A stretch of DNA of 64,000 nt from CAMQVM01 sp044433365 (GCA_044433365.1 JAWXTR010000001.1:1-64000), one strand, 5' to 3'. Positions 1 to 8,958 are shown, counted from the stretch's first letter. Notes: generated from the letters alone by a model not told the origin. A program made the numbers and translations.

Positions 1-267
1 GGGTAGTTTTACTACTATTTATTATAGGCAGATAGCTATTTTCGACTATCAAAATAGATAAAAATTTTGTTAGTCGAACTGTAAAACTATATATTTGTAG
101 TAATAAGTAGTGTAAATATGCGTTTGGTGTGGAGGGTTTATGCGGATTGGTTAGTTATTAAGGTCTTTCACCTTTAAATGATAATGTTAAAAAATACGAA
201 ATTTATGATAACTAGCCCTAAAACAACCTTTTAGCAAATTAGGCATATAGGAGTTAAAAAAAAATGT

Positions 268-275
268 TAACTTTG
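268..275 (+). promoter_or_regulatory. Bacteroides-type -7 promoter element
   Basis: TAACTTTG matches the TAnnTTTG -7 consensus of the Bacteroidetes primary sigma factor and would start transcription near 282, about 40 bases before the ATG at 322. No convincing -33 TTTG is visible. The rest of 1-267 holds nothing I can identify apart from AT-rich sequence. Confidence 0.4.
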
Positions 276-321
276 TAGGTTGAATAGTTTGTTCGTATTT
301 TTAAAAATAGATATTAATATC

Positions 322-1758
322 ATGATTATTAGTAAATTGAAAAATATATTGATTTTAGCTCTAACTGTTATACTACTACATTTATGTGGTTTTTCACTGT
401 TGAAAGAGGGGTATGCCTATAATTTTAATGAGATTTCGGAGCAAAAGGTTTCGGCTGATTCGATTATACCAATAATAGATTATTCTGACGATAAGATATA
501 TAGTTTAATGTTGGCTCAGGCAGTTACACAAACTGATAAGCGCAATGTAAGAGTGGCATTTGTGGGTGATTCGTATATTGAGGGTGATATTTTGACTATG
601 GATGTTAGAGAGATGCTTCAAGATGGTTATGGGGGGTTTGGATTGGGATTTATGCCCATTACCTCAGTAGCTGCAAAATTTCAAGGTACTGCAAAACACA
701 CTTTTAGCAGTGATTGGACAACAAAATTTATAGCACGAAGCCCAAACGAGGGGCGTTATCTACTCTCTGGAACTCAATTTTTACCCAAAGAGGGTTCGTG
801 GGTTAGTTATTCACCAACATCTTACAAAGAGGGAGCATCAAAAATAAATAAGGCTACTTTGATATTTACAAATAGCGGAAATAGTCGTTTTAGTGTGGTT
901 GTAAATGGTGAAAAAACTTTAGAATTTAATCCCTCTAGTGCCGATACTCTTCAATCTATAACTATTCATGAAGATAAAATAAATTCCATAAAATTTCAGT
1001 TTTATAATGTAGAGGGATTAACGGTTTATGGTGCACTTCTTGATGGTAGTGAGGTTGGGGTAAGCGTCGATAACTTCTCTATTCGGGGAAATTCGGGGAT
1101 AAATATGTCATATTCAGATAAAGAGCTGATTATGGACTCACGAAAGGATATGAGATACGACCTAGTGGTGTTGGAGTATGGTTTAAATGTTTGTTATGAA
1201 GGGCGTTTAAACTACAGCAGCTACACTTATGCTATGAAAAAGGCGGTTGAGAGGGTGAAGGAGTGTTATCCAGAGTCGGCTATTTTGATAATGGGTGTTA
1301 GCGAGAGAGCATTTGTAAAAGATGGTGTTGCTCGCCTCTTGGAATTTATTCCTGCACTCGAAAAGGAGCAGCGAAAAATGGCTGAGGAGTGTAAGGTGAT
1401 GTACTGGAACACTTTTGATGCGATGCAAACTTATGGAGGAGTGTTGAAATTTGTTGAAAACGGTTGGGCTGCGAAAGATCATATTCATATTAATGTTACA
1501 GGCGGTAAAATGCTAGCAGCTAAGCTCAATGAGGCTATTTTACAGAGTGTTGATAGGAATAGAGGTAGAATTGCCGACACAAATATTTTAGAGTCTATTT
1601 CTGTTTCAAATTATCCTAATACAGTTTGGAAATTTAATCTATTCGATTTTATTGAGGTAGAAAAAAACGATATAAGTAAAGATATAAAAATAGAAAAATT
1701 AATAAATCTGGAAGAAGAGAATACTTCCACAAATAAGAGAAGAGTATGGAAAAAGTAA
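322..1758 (+). CDS. SGNH/GDSL-type hydrolase-like exported protein
   Basis: A 478-residue protein with an N-terminal hydrophobic segment (residues 7-24) that should act as a signal peptide or anchor, so the protein acts in the periplasm. The SGNH block I appears as VGDSYIEGD (Ser84) and the C-terminal catalytic block as DHIH (Asp386, His389), followed by a basic tail. SGNH proteins of this kind de-esterify or transfer acyl groups on cell-wall or surface glycans, often beside MBOAT acyltransferases; none is seen here, but the upstream region is cut off. The frame is open from a TTG at 280, but the ATG at 322 leads straight into the signal sequence and lies after the likely transcription start. 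It overlaps trxB by 13 bases. Substrate unknown. Confidence 0.72.
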   Translation: MIISKLKNILILALTVILLHLCGFSLLKEGYAYNFNEISEQKVSADSIIPIIDYSDDKIYSLMLAQAVTQTDKRNVRVAFVGDSYIEGDILTMDVREMLQDGYGGFGLGFMPITSVAAKFQGTAKHTFSSDWTTKFIARSPNEGRYLLSGTQFLPKEGSWVSYSPTSYKEGASKINKATLIFTNSGNSRFSVVVNGEKTLEFNPSSADTLQSITIHEDKINSIKFQFYNVEGLTVYGALLDGSEVGVSVDNFSIRGNSGINMSYSDKELIMDSRKDMRYDLVVLEYGLNVCYEGRLNYSSYTYAMKKAVERVKECYPESAILIMGVSERAFVKDGVARLLEFIPALEKEQRKMAEECKVMYWNTFDAMQTYGGVLKFVENGWAAKDHIHINVTGGKMLAAKLNEAILQSVDRNRGRIADTNILESISVSNYPNTVWKFNLFDFIEVEKNDISKDIKIEKLINLEEENTSTNKRRVWKK

Positions 1759-2669
1759 AATGTCTAATTATTGGTAGTGGTCCTGCTGGCTATACAGCAG
1801 CAATTTACACCTCACGTGCAAATCTTTCACCAGTGTTATATCAAGGCATTGAGCCAGGGGGGCAGTTAACAACAACAACCGAAATCGACAATTTCCCAGG
1901 TTATCCTGAGGGTACAACTGGTACGGAGATGATGGAGGATATTAGAAAACAGGCTGCACGTTTTGGCGCAGATATTCGTAATGGAATTATTACAAATGTC
2001 GATTTTTCTGCTCGTCCTTTTAAAGTTACAGTTGACGAAACTATCCAAATCGAAGCCGATTCGGTAATTATCTCGACTGGTGCAACTGCTCGATATTTAG
2101 GCTTGGAATCAGAGATGAAGTTTAGAGGTATGGGTGTATCGGCTTGTGCCACTTGCGACGGATTTTTCTACCGCAAAAAAGTTGTTGCAGTAGTTGGTGG
2201 TGGCGATACTGCTTGTGAGGAGGCTACTTACCTAGCTTCGCTTTGTAAAAAGGTATATTTGGTGGTTCGTAAAGATTATCTACGTGCCTCTAAAGCTATG
2301 CAACAGAGAGTTTTTGATACAGAAAATATAGAAGTTGTATTTAACCACAACACTCGTGAGGTACTTGGTGACGAAGATGGCGTAACAGGTGCTCTACTTG
2401 TTGACAATGATGGAAATGAGCGCACTATTGATATAGATGGTTTCTTCTTAGCTATTGGTCATACTCCAAATACAAAGGTGTTTAAAGATTATTTAACTCT
2501 TGATGCTGAGGGGTATATCGTAACAGAAGCTGGTACTTCAAAAACTAATGTTGAGGGTGTATTTGCTGCTGGTGATGTAAAAGATCCTCACTATCGTCAA
2601 GCTATTACAGCTGCTGGTTCGGGTTGCGTAGCTGCTATTGATTGTGAGAGATTCCTCTCTTCAATTTAA
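1746..2669 (+). CDS. trxB: thioredoxin-disulfide reductase
   Basis: A 307-residue flavoprotein of the usual TrxB length that passes electrons from NADPH through FAD to thioredoxin in the cytoplasm. The FAD-binding GSGPAG motif is at residues 10-15, the redox-active CATC at 134-137, the NADPH-binding GGGDTA at 151-156, and the FAD-binding AAGD motif near residue 280. The start overlaps the end of the SGNH gene, implying translational coupling. The stop codon lies inside an AT-rich heptamer array. All catalytic residues are present. Confidence 0.96.
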   Translation: MEKVKCLIIGSGPAGYTAAIYTSRANLSPVLYQGIEPGGQLTTTTEIDNFPGYPEGTTGTEMMEDIRKQAARFGADIRNGIITNVDFSARPFKVTVDETIQIEADSVIISTGATARYLGLESEMKFRGMGVSACATCDGFFYRKKVVAVVGGGDTACEEATYLASLCKKVYLVVRKDYLRASKAMQQRVFDTENIEVVFNHNTREVLGDEDGVTGALLVDNDGNERTIDIDGFFLAIGHTPNTKVFKDYLTLDAEGYIVTEAGTSKTNVEGVFAAGDVKDPHYRQAITAAGSGCVAAIDCERFLSSI

Positions 2670-2697
2670 TTCATAATTCATAATGCATAATTCATAA
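2667..2697 (+). repeat. heptamer array (TAATTCA/TAATGCA)
   Basis: Four to five tandem heptamers alternating TAATTCA and TAATGCA, starting in the trxB stop codon. The same array, in reverse orientation, ends the spacer at 2898-2969, so the two flank the 2721-2770 element. Confidence 0.8.
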
Positions 2698-2720
2698 TTG
2701 ACAATATTTAATTATGAATG

Positions 2721-2770
2721 CCAATAAAGGGCAAGAAAAACCTTCTTCCGCTTTTTGCGAGCGGAGCGAA
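2721..2770 (+). repeat. dispersed repeat, copy 1 of 2
   Basis: Begins CCAATAAAGG and contains CCTTCTTCCGCTTTTT followed by GAGC-rich sequence. A related copy lies in the opposite orientation at 61194-61244. It sits between inverted heptamer arrays in the trxB-uvrC spacer. A weak hairpin (TGCTTTTT...AAAAAAGCA, 2813-2831) follows and may end trxB transcription. Confidence 0.6.
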
Positions 2771-2897
2771 GCCGTGAGTGAAATCGAACGATTTTTACCA
2801 GCCCTTTAGGCGTGCTTTTTCTAAAAAAGCATTAAAAAAAGTTATTTTTGACTATTTTGTAGATAAAAATGGCTGAAATTTTCAAACCTTTATTCGC

Positions 2898-2969
2898 ATT
2901 ATGAATTATAAATTATGAATTATGCATTATGAATTGTGCATTATAAATTGTGCATTATGAATTATGAAT
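2898..2969 (+). repeat. heptamer array running into the uvrC start codon
   Basis: About ten degenerate heptamers (TATGAAT, TATGCAT, TATAAAT, TGTGCAT), inverted relative to the array at 2667-2697. The last unit contains the ATG of uvrC at 2964, so the repeat forms its translation start region. Confidence 0.75.
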
Positions 2970-4790
2970 TTGGAATTAAAGGATAAAGTTTCGCTGCTCC
3001 CACAACTACCGGGTGTCTACCGTTTTTATGATAAAGATGGTAAGATTATCTATGTGGGTAAGGCAAAGAATCTTAAAAAAAGGGTATCTTCATATTTCGT
3101 TTCTACCGCTACAAAAGGGGCAAAAACGCTTGTTTTGGTGCGGAATATTGTGGATATTCAACATACAGTTGTCGAGAGCGAAGAGGATGCTCTTCTGCTC
3201 GAAAACAACTTTATAAAACAGAACAAACCTCGCTACAACATCCTTTTAAAAGACGACAAAACCTATCCGTGGATTGTGATAAAAAAGGAGCCATTCCCTC
3301 GTGTTCTACAGACTCGAAATTTGGTAAAAGATGGCTCCCAATATTTTGGACCATATCCGTCGGTGGCAGTTCAACGCAATATATTGGATGTTGTACGCAA
3401 AATTTACTCTATTCGCACCTGCTCTCTTCGACTTACTGAGGAGGGGGTTAGGCGTGATAAATTTGATAGATGCTTAGAGTATCATATTGGCAACTGTAAA
3501 GCACCCTGCACAGGTGAAATTTCAAAAGAGGAGTATGAAAAGGCTATAGTAGGGGTTGCACGTATTTTAAAAGGCAACACCGATGAGGCTTACGCCTATC
3601 TTAATGAGTTGATGCAGAGTGAAGCCGCAGCTTTAAGGTTTGAAAATGCTCAAAAGATAAAAAACAAAATTTCGCTGCTCGACAACTATAAAAGTAAGTC
3701 GGTGCTAGTTTCGCCAACCTACAATAATATGGATATAGTGTCGATAATTTCGGACAATAACTATTATTATTGCAACTATTTGCATATTGCTCATGGAGCA
3801 GTTGTAAACTCTTTTTCGGTAGAGCTTCGTGCTGTTATTGAGGAGACCAAAGAGGAGGTATTGGCGTTTGCTCTGCAAAGGGTAAAGGATTTTACTGGGC
3901 GTGAGCTATCACGTGAGGTGGTAGTACCATTTTTGCCCGTAAGCGACTTCTTTACAAATATCGATTTTACTGTTCCACAGCGTGGCGACAAGCTAAAATT
4001 GCTCGAATTATCGCAAAAAAATTGCAAACTTTTTATGCTTGAGAAGCTAAAGTTTGTGGAGAAAGTAAATCCTGAGCGACACACCGAAAGGGTGATGAGC
4101 AGGATGAAAAGCGACTTGCAGATGGATGTCGAACCTCGTCATATTGAGTGTTTTGACAACTCGAATATACAGGGAAACTACCCTGTTTCTTCGTGTGTAG
4201 TATTTAGAGATGGTAAGCCGTCAAAAAAAGAGTATCGACACTTTAATATTAAGTCTGTTGTAGGTATCGACGACTTTGCTTCGATGTACGAGACTCTAAC
4301 ACGTCGTTATAGTAGAGTTATCGAGGAGGGCGGAGAGCTTCCCGATTTAATTGTGGTCGATGGAGGTAAAGGGCAGCTAAGTTCAGCGTATGAGGTGCTA
4401 AAAGAGCTAAAAATAGAGCATAAAGTGGAGATTATAGGGCTTGCAAAGCGACTTGAGGAGGTATTTTTCCCTAACGACTCGACCCCTTACTATCTCGATA
4501 AAAGCTCCGAAACACTTAAAGTTTTGATGCACATACGTAACGAGGCACACCGTTTTGGTATAACCTTTCACCGTAATAAACGTTCAAAAGGATTTATTAT
4601 ATCGCAGCTCGATTTAATACCGGGAATTGGTAAAAAAAGCGTCGAAAAGCTGCTTACATACTTTAAAACAGTCGGTAAAATAAAAAATGCTTCGCACGAG
4701 GAGCTACAAAAAGTGGTAACACTTAAACAGGCAAAATCAATAATAGAATTTTTCAGCAATGGAGAAAACAATAATATTCGCAACGAATAA
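2964..4790 (+). CDS. uvrC: excinuclease ABC subunit C
   Basis: A 608-residue UvrC, the dual-incision nuclease of nucleotide excision repair, recruited by UvrB at damaged DNA. The N-terminal GIY-YIG nuclease domain is visible (GVYRFY, IIYVGKAKNLKKR, residues 17-45), then a Cys cluster region near 155-175, the UvrB-interacting UVR segment near 200-235, the RNase H-like endonuclease domain (HIECFDNSNIQG, VDGGKGQL) and a C-terminal helix-hairpin-helix (IPGIGKKSVEKLL). Length is typical. The ATG lies inside a heptamer array. Its 3' end overlaps rdgB by 32 bases, so the two are probably cotranscribed and coupled. Confidence 0.96.
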   Translation: MNLELKDKVSLLPQLPGVYRFYDKDGKIIYVGKAKNLKKRVSSYFVSTATKGAKTLVLVRNIVDIQHTVVESEEDALLLENNFIKQNKPRYNILLKDDKTYPWIVIKKEPFPRVLQTRNLVKDGSQYFGPYPSVAVQRNILDVVRKIYSIRTCSLRLTEEGVRRDKFDRCLEYHIGNCKAPCTGEISKEEYEKAIVGVARILKGNTDEAYAYLNELMQSEAAALRFENAQKIKNKISLLDNYKSKSVLVSPTYNNMDIVSIISDNNYYYCNYLHIAHGAVVNSFSVELRAVIEETKEEVLAFALQRVKDFTGRELSREVVVPFLPVSDFFTNIDFTVPQRGDKLKLLELSQKNCKLFMLEKLKFVEKVNPERHTERVMSRMKSDLQMDVEPRHIECFDNSNIQGNYPVSSCVVFRDGKPSKKEYRHFNIKSVVGIDDFASMYETLTRRYSRVIEEGGELPDLIVVDGGKGQLSSAYEVLKELKIEHKVEIIGLAKRLEEVFFPNDSTPYYLDKSSETLKVLMHIRNEAHRFGITFHRNKRSKGFIISQLDLIPGIGKKSVEKLLTYFKTVGKIKNASHEELQKVVTLKQAKSIIEFFSNGENNNIRNE

Positions 4791-5346
4791 TCGCCATAAA
4801 TTGGAGGAGGTTGCAGCATTTTTAAAAGGTGAGTGGCAACTAATAACCCCATGTGAATGTGGTGTAACAGAAGATATTCCCGAAGAGCAACCCACAGTTG
4901 AGGGAAATGCACTTCAAAAGGCTCGTTATCTATATGAGCGTACTGGCAAAAATTGTTTTGCCGATGATACCGCTTTAGAGGTCGATGCACTTGGCGGTGA
5001 ACCAGGAGTTCGCTCGGCACGCTATGCAGAGGATAGCTCTGAGGGTTCGGGAAGCGAGGCAAATATGGCTAAATTAATGGCTAAAATGGAGGGTAAAGAG
5101 CAGCGTACTGCCCGTTTTCGCACCGTTATAGCACTAATTTTAGGTGGCACTGAGTATCTTTTCGAGGGTGTAGTTGAGGGTGAGATAACCGAAGTTAGAG
5201 AGGGAGGTGATGGATTTGGTTACGACCCAATTTTCCGCCCTATTGGCTACGAAACTACCTTTGCACAGATGTCGATGGAGGATAAAAATCTGATTTCTCA
5301 TCGAGGCAGAGCAGTTGCTAAGTTGGTGGAGTTTTTGGTTAATTAA
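4759..5346 (+). CDS. rdgB: XTP/dITP pyrophosphatase (Ham1/RdgB)
   Basis: A 195-residue nucleotide-pool sanitation enzyme that hydrolyses dITP, XTP and related non-canonical purine triphosphates to monophosphates. The family motifs are intact: FATNNRHKLEEV at the N-terminus, FADDTALEVDALGGEPGVRS in the middle, GFGYDPIF and the terminal SHRGRA. It starts within the end of uvrC, linking two genome-maintenance functions in one operon. The stop codon is immediately followed by a 13-unit heptamer array. Confidence 0.95.
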   Translation: MEKTIIFATNNRHKLEEVAAFLKGEWQLITPCECGVTEDIPEEQPTVEGNALQKARYLYERTGKNCFADDTALEVDALGGEPGVRSARYAEDSSEGSGSEANMAKLMAKMEGKEQRTARFRTVIALILGGTEYLFEGVVEGEITEVREGGDGFGYDPIFRPIGYETTFAQMSMEDKNLISHRGRAVAKLVEFLVN

Positions 5347-5347
5347 T

Positions 5348-5438
5348 AATCCCTAATCCCTAACCTCTAATCCCTAATCTCTAATCCCTAACCTCTAATC
5401 CCTAATCCCTAATCTCTAATCTCTAATCCCTAATCTCT
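5348..5438 (+). repeat. 13-unit heptamer tandem array (AATCCCT/AATCTCT/AACCTCT)
   Basis: Exactly thirteen contiguous 7-base units fill the spacer between the rdgB stop and the ATG at 5447. Only the last four positions of the unit vary, between CCCT, CTCT and CCTCT phases. The other strand reads AGGGATT/AGAGATT. A three-unit relative, TTAGAGG, lies at the tolC 3' end (55951-55971). There are no spacers, so it is not a CRISPR. Confidence 0.93.
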
Positions 5439-5446
5439 ATAAAGAA

Positions 5447-7300
5447 ATGAGTAAAAAGATAAAATTAGAGCTTCTAGCTCCTGCAAAAAATTATGAATCG
5501 GGCTTAGCTGCAATTAATTGTGGTGCTGATGCCCTCTATATTGGTGCACCAGATTTTGGAGCACGAAAGGCAGCCGCTAACTCTATTGAGGATATAAAAC
5601 GACTTACGGAGTATGCACATCTATTTGGTGTTAAGGTGTATGTGGCATTTAATACCATAATTTATGATGACGAGATTTCGGCTGCTGAACGTATGGTAGA
5701 TGCACTCTATGAGGTTGGTGTAGATGCTCTAATTGTACAAGATATGGCATTTGCAAAGATGAAAATTCCGCCAATTAAGCTATTTGCCTCCACTCAAACT
5801 GCCAATTTAACCCTCCAAAGGGTGCAATTTCTCGAAGAGGTAGGTTTTGAAAGAGTAATTTTGGAAAGAGCACTTTCAAAGGCTGAAATCGAGAATATCT
5901 GTCAAAATACAGAGGTAGATATTGAGTGTTTTGTACATGGAGCAATATGTGTGAGCTATAGTGGCAACTGCTATCTAAGCGAAGCAGTGGCACAAAGGAG
6001 TGCAAATCGTGGAGTTTGTGCCCAACCATGCCGTTCGCTCTACAACCTATTTGATGAGGATGATAATCTGCTTCTAAAAAATAAGCATTTACTATCAATT
6101 AAAGATTTATCGCTTTCAGAGTCGGTAGATGAACTTATCGAAGCAGGGGTAACATCCTTTAAAATCGAAGGTCGACTAAAAGATATAGTCTACCTCAAAA
6201 ATAGCGTCTCATATTTTAATCGCAAGATTGACAAATATATAAAAGAGCATCCGCAAGAGTATGAGAGAGCCTCAAAAGGGGTGTCGAAAGTGGAGTTTAC
6301 ACCAAATCCAGCTCGTAGCTTCTCACGCCAATTTACACCCTACTTTTTCAATGGTAAAACTAAAGATATTGCAACCTTTGATAGTGCAAAATCGGTCGGT
6401 GAGTATGTAGGTGAAGTTGCCTCGATTAGAGGTAATAAAGTTGTGCTTGCAAAAGGAGGTAAAAAAAGTGATTTTGGAACTAGTGTAGAGCTAAATTCTG
6501 GCGATGGTATCTGTTTTTTTGCTAGTAATGGGCACTTTTCGGGCACGTATGTAAATAAATTCTTTGGTGACTCGTTTGAAGTGGCTAGAATCGACGAAAT
6601 TTCGGTAGGATGTAAAATTTACAGAAACTACGATAAAAAGTTTGTCGATACGCTAAATAACTCTGTCGAAAAACGTTATCTTGATGTTCAATTTGAGATA
6701 TATTTTGGTAAAGTTATAATAAAATATGGTGATTTTGAGTGCAGTGAAGAGTTTGAGTGTGACGAGGCTAAAAATATTGAAAAGGCAGTAGAGGGATTAA
6801 TTACAAACTTTTCTAAAAGTGGAGATTCTATCTTTAATGTTCAAAAAGTTATAGTAGTGACTCAAGAAGAGGATTCAAAATATAAAAGAGTACCATTTTT
6901 GCCTATAAAAATGCAAAACAACATGCGAAACTCTCTTTTTGAGAAAATGCAGCAGAAAATAGCTGATAATTATCCTTTTAGTGTGGGTCAAAAATTAAAA
7001 CCAGCTCAGCTAGCAGATAAAAAAATAAGCTATAAGGCAAATGTGGCAAACAACCTAGCCTACGCATTCTACAAGGAGTGTGGAGCAGAAGATATAGAGC
7101 AGGCTATTGAGCTAAATCGAAAATTTGAGGGCGTTGAGCTTATGCGAACCAGCTACTGCCTACGTCGTGAGATTGGGCGATGCCTAAAAGAGGGAGGCGA
7201 TAAGCGTAGCCTATATATTGTTAATAATAATCGCCGACTTGATTTGAAATTTGATTGTAAAAATTGCGAAATGGTGGTATTTTTAATTCATAATTCATAA
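5447..7300 (+). CDS. U32 family peptidase-like protein (RlhA/collagenase-like)
   Basis: A 617-residue U32 family protein. The N-terminal barrel begins ELLAPAKNYESGLAAINCGADALYIG and carries the family signature FVHGAICVSYSGNCYLS with the conserved cysteines, followed by NRGVCAQPCR. The C-terminal half (from about residue 280, RSFSRQFTPYFFNG) resembles the DUF3656 region of RlhA, the enzyme that hydroxylates C2501 of 23S rRNA, rather than a true collagenase; U32 proteins are now mostly linked to prephenate-dependent or iron-sulfur RNA hydroxylation. The exact RNA target cannot be read here. The 3' end runs into a heptamer array. Confidence 0.8.
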   Translation: MSKKIKLELLAPAKNYESGLAAINCGADALYIGAPDFGARKAAANSIEDIKRLTEYAHLFGVKVYVAFNTIIYDDEISAAERMVDALYEVGVDALIVQDMAFAKMKIPPIKLFASTQTANLTLQRVQFLEEVGFERVILERALSKAEIENICQNTEVDIECFVHGAICVSYSGNCYLSEAVAQRSANRGVCAQPCRSLYNLFDEDDNLLLKNKHLLSIKDLSLSESVDELIEAGVTSFKIEGRLKDIVYLKNSVSYFNRKIDKYIKEHPQEYERASKGVSKVEFTPNPARSFSRQFTPYFFNGKTKDIATFDSAKSVGEYVGEVASIRGNKVVLAKGGKKSDFGTSVELNSGDGICFFASNGHFSGTYVNKFFGDSFEVARIDEISVGCKIYRNYDKKFVDTLNNSVEKRYLDVQFEIYFGKVIIKYGDFECSEEFECDEAKNIEKAVEGLITNFSKSGDSIFNVQKVIVVTQEEDSKYKRVPFLPIKMQNNMRNSLFEKMQQKIADNYPFSVGQKLKPAQLADKKISYKANVANNLAYAFYKECGAEDIEQAIELNRKFEGVELMRTSYCLRREIGRCLKEGGDKRSLYIVNNNRRLDLKFDCKNCEMVVFLIHNS

Positions 7301-7338
7301 TTCATAATGCATAATTTGTAATTTATAATTCATAATTC
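7285..7338 (+). repeat. heptamer array (TAATTCA type)
   Basis: Seven to eight degenerate heptamers (TAATTCA, TAATGCA, TAATTTG, TAATTTA). The array overlaps the last codons of the U32 gene and fills the spacer to the methyltransferase ATG at 7350. Confidence 0.78.
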
Positions 7339-7349
7339 TATACTCTTAC

Positions 7350-8252
7350 ATGTTAAAACCTACACTATACACCCCGACTGATTGGGTTGATTATGAGCTG
7401 ATTGACAGCGGAAATTTTGAAAAACTTGAACGTTTTGGAAATTATATTCTTGCACGCCCTGAACCACAAGCACTTTGGCAAAAGTCGCTTAGCGATAGTG
7501 AGTGGCAGCAGAGAGCAGACGCCTATTTTCGTCGTGATAAAAACAGCGACGATAGAGGTGAGTGGCGACTAAAACGAAATATGCCACAACAGTGGTTTGT
7601 AGAGTATCGCTACAAGAAAATGGCTCTAAAAATGCGTCTTGGATTAACTTCATTTAAACATGTTGGAATTTTCCCTGAGCAGGCAGTAAATTGGAATTTT
7701 ATATACGACAACATAGAAAAGCTAAGGAGCAAGGGAGTAGATAATGTAAATGTACTCAATCTATTTGCCTATACAGGTGGAGCTTCGCTTGCTGCAAGAA
7801 GCGCAGGAGCTTCGGTAACACACGTCGATAGCGTAAAACAGGTGGTAACGTGGAGTCGTGAAAATCTGGAAGCAAGCTCATTAGATTCTATTCGATGGAT
7901 TGTAGAAGATGCACGGAAATTTGTTAAAAAAGAGGTGAAACGCTCAAAAAAATATCATGGAATTATCCTCGACCCTCCAGCCTATGGTAGAGGAGCCGAT
8001 GGAGAGCGTTGGATTTTGGAGCAAGATATCTATGAGCTTCTTACCGATTGTGCTCAACTGCTTGAAAAGGATGGATTTTTGGTATTAAACCTCTACTCAA
8101 TGGGACTTTCTGCTCTTCTGAGCAGAGGGCTTATAAACCAGCTATTTAAACGTGATGATATTGAGTTTGGAGAGCTGTTTTTTAACGATAATTTTGGAAA
8201 AGTGTTGCCACTTGGAGTCTATTCTCGTTTAGCAGCGAAAATTAACCGTTAA
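7350..8252 (+). CDS. class I SAM-dependent methyltransferase (RlmI/RlmK-like)
   Basis: A 300-residue cytoplasmic methyltransferase. The SAM-binding motif I is VLNLFAYTGGASLAARSAG (about residues 130-149), the acidic ribose-binding strand is VTHVDSVK, and the catalytic motif IV is ILDPPAYGRG (near residue 213). This LDPPAYGRG form is shared with the 23S rRNA methyltransferases RlmI and RlmK(L). No PUA domain is present, as in many short Bacteroidetes homologues. The target base and RNA are therefore not certain. It follows the U32 gene after a heptamer array, so two probable RNA-modification genes are neighbours. Confidence 0.83.
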   Translation: MLKPTLYTPTDWVDYELIDSGNFEKLERFGNYILARPEPQALWQKSLSDSEWQQRADAYFRRDKNSDDRGEWRLKRNMPQQWFVEYRYKKMALKMRLGLTSFKHVGIFPEQAVNWNFIYDNIEKLRSKGVDNVNVLNLFAYTGGASLAARSAGASVTHVDSVKQVVTWSRENLEASSLDSIRWIVEDARKFVKKEVKRSKKYHGIILDPPAYGRGADGERWILEQDIYELLTDCAQLLEKDGFLVLNLYSMGLSALLSRGLINQLFKRDDIEFGELFFNDNFGKVLPLGVYSRLAAKINR

Positions 8253-8278
8253 TTATTTAAAATAATAAAAAAAAGCAT

Positions 8279-8286
8279 TATATTTG
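8279..8286 (+). promoter_or_regulatory. Bacteroides-type -7 promoter element
   Basis: TATATTTG matches TAnnTTTG, 59 bases before the ATG of the DUF4251 gene. A -33 TTTG is not evident. Confidence 0.4.
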
Positions 8287-8344
8287 TAATAAATTACAAT
8301 TTATAATTTGTAATATATAATTAATAATTTATCAACACTTGCGT

Positions 8345-8890
8345 ATGAAAAAGTTAGTTTGTCTATTTATTATGTCGCTTCTATTTTCGATAGGTTCTGT
8401 ATTAGAGGCTCAAGCCCAAAACAAATCGAGTAAAGAGCAGAAAAAAGAGGTTAAAAAAGAGCAAAAAGAGGCTGTTTTTCAGTCAGAAATGTCGGCAATG
8501 GAGGCAAAGATACGCTCTAAGCGATTTGAGTTTATCGCCACTGATTTGCTCTCTTCGGGTAATGCAAAAGTTTCTAATATTAAGTTGCGTAGCCTTTGGA
8601 TGATACAGGTAACTCCATCAAATTTAAGATGTTATCTTCCAATTTATGGCACTGCATCGCCTATAGGGCAACCTACACTGCTTCGTCACTTAGATGTAAA
8701 CGACGAAAAATATGAGATGACCTATAAAGAGGGTAAAAAAAGCATATCTGTAACTCTTCGCTCAAGAGTAAACAAGCAAAATCAAAACTATAAATTTGAT
8801 TTAAGCATTAGCCCAACGGGTGAAAACAGCACTTTGACAGTTTCATCAGATTTCTCTACTCCTGCTACATTTAGAGGATATATTAAGTAG
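8345..8890 (+). CDS. DUF4251 domain exported protein
   Basis: A 181-residue protein with a cleavable signal peptide (hydrophobic to about residue 22, LEAQAQN) and then a Lys/Glu-rich segment. The rest resembles the DUF4251 family, common in Bacteroidales: KRFEFIATDL, then LRCYLPIYGTA and a beta-rich C-terminus (FSTPATFRGYIK). The function of the family is unknown; location is periplasm or outer membrane. The ATG at 8345 is preferred over a TTG two codons upstream. It is monocistronic, with its own promoter-like site and a strong terminator after it. Confidence 0.82.
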   Translation: MKKLVCLFIMSLLFSIGSVLEAQAQNKSSKEQKKEVKKEQKEAVFQSEMSAMEAKIRSKRFEFIATDLLSSGNAKVSNIKLRSLWMIQVTPSNLRCYLPIYGTASPIGQPTLLRHLDVNDEKYEMTYKEGKKSISVTLRSRVNKQNQNYKFDLSISPTGENSTLTVSSDFSTPATFRGYIK

Positions 8891-8916
8891 TGGGAACTTA
8901 TAAAACTTCCCTACAT

Positions 8917-8958
8917 ATATTTTAAGCTGCTAAACTCAAAATTAGCAGCTTAAAATAT
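8917..8958. terminator. bidirectional hairpin terminator
   Basis: A perfect 17-bp stem (ATATTTTAAGCTGCTAA) with an 8-base loop, with T-rich sequence on both outer sides. It separates the DUF4251 gene from the next lipoprotein. Confidence 0.8.

Noticed and set aside
104..119. TAAGTAGTGTAAATA resembling the MITE tip
   Set aside because: Only about 13 bases match, with no second arm nearby; chance similarity in AT-rich DNA or an undetectable remnant.
280..321. TTG start at 280 for the SGNH protein
   Set aside because: It lies at the predicted transcription start and the following ATG at 322 leads directly into the signal sequence.
5348..5438. Possible CRISPR array
   Set aside because: Units are 7 bases with no spacers and there are no cas genes.
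5447..7300. Collagenase or secreted protease
   Set aside because: There is no signal peptide and the Cys-rich U32 signature with a DUF3656-like end points to RNA modification.
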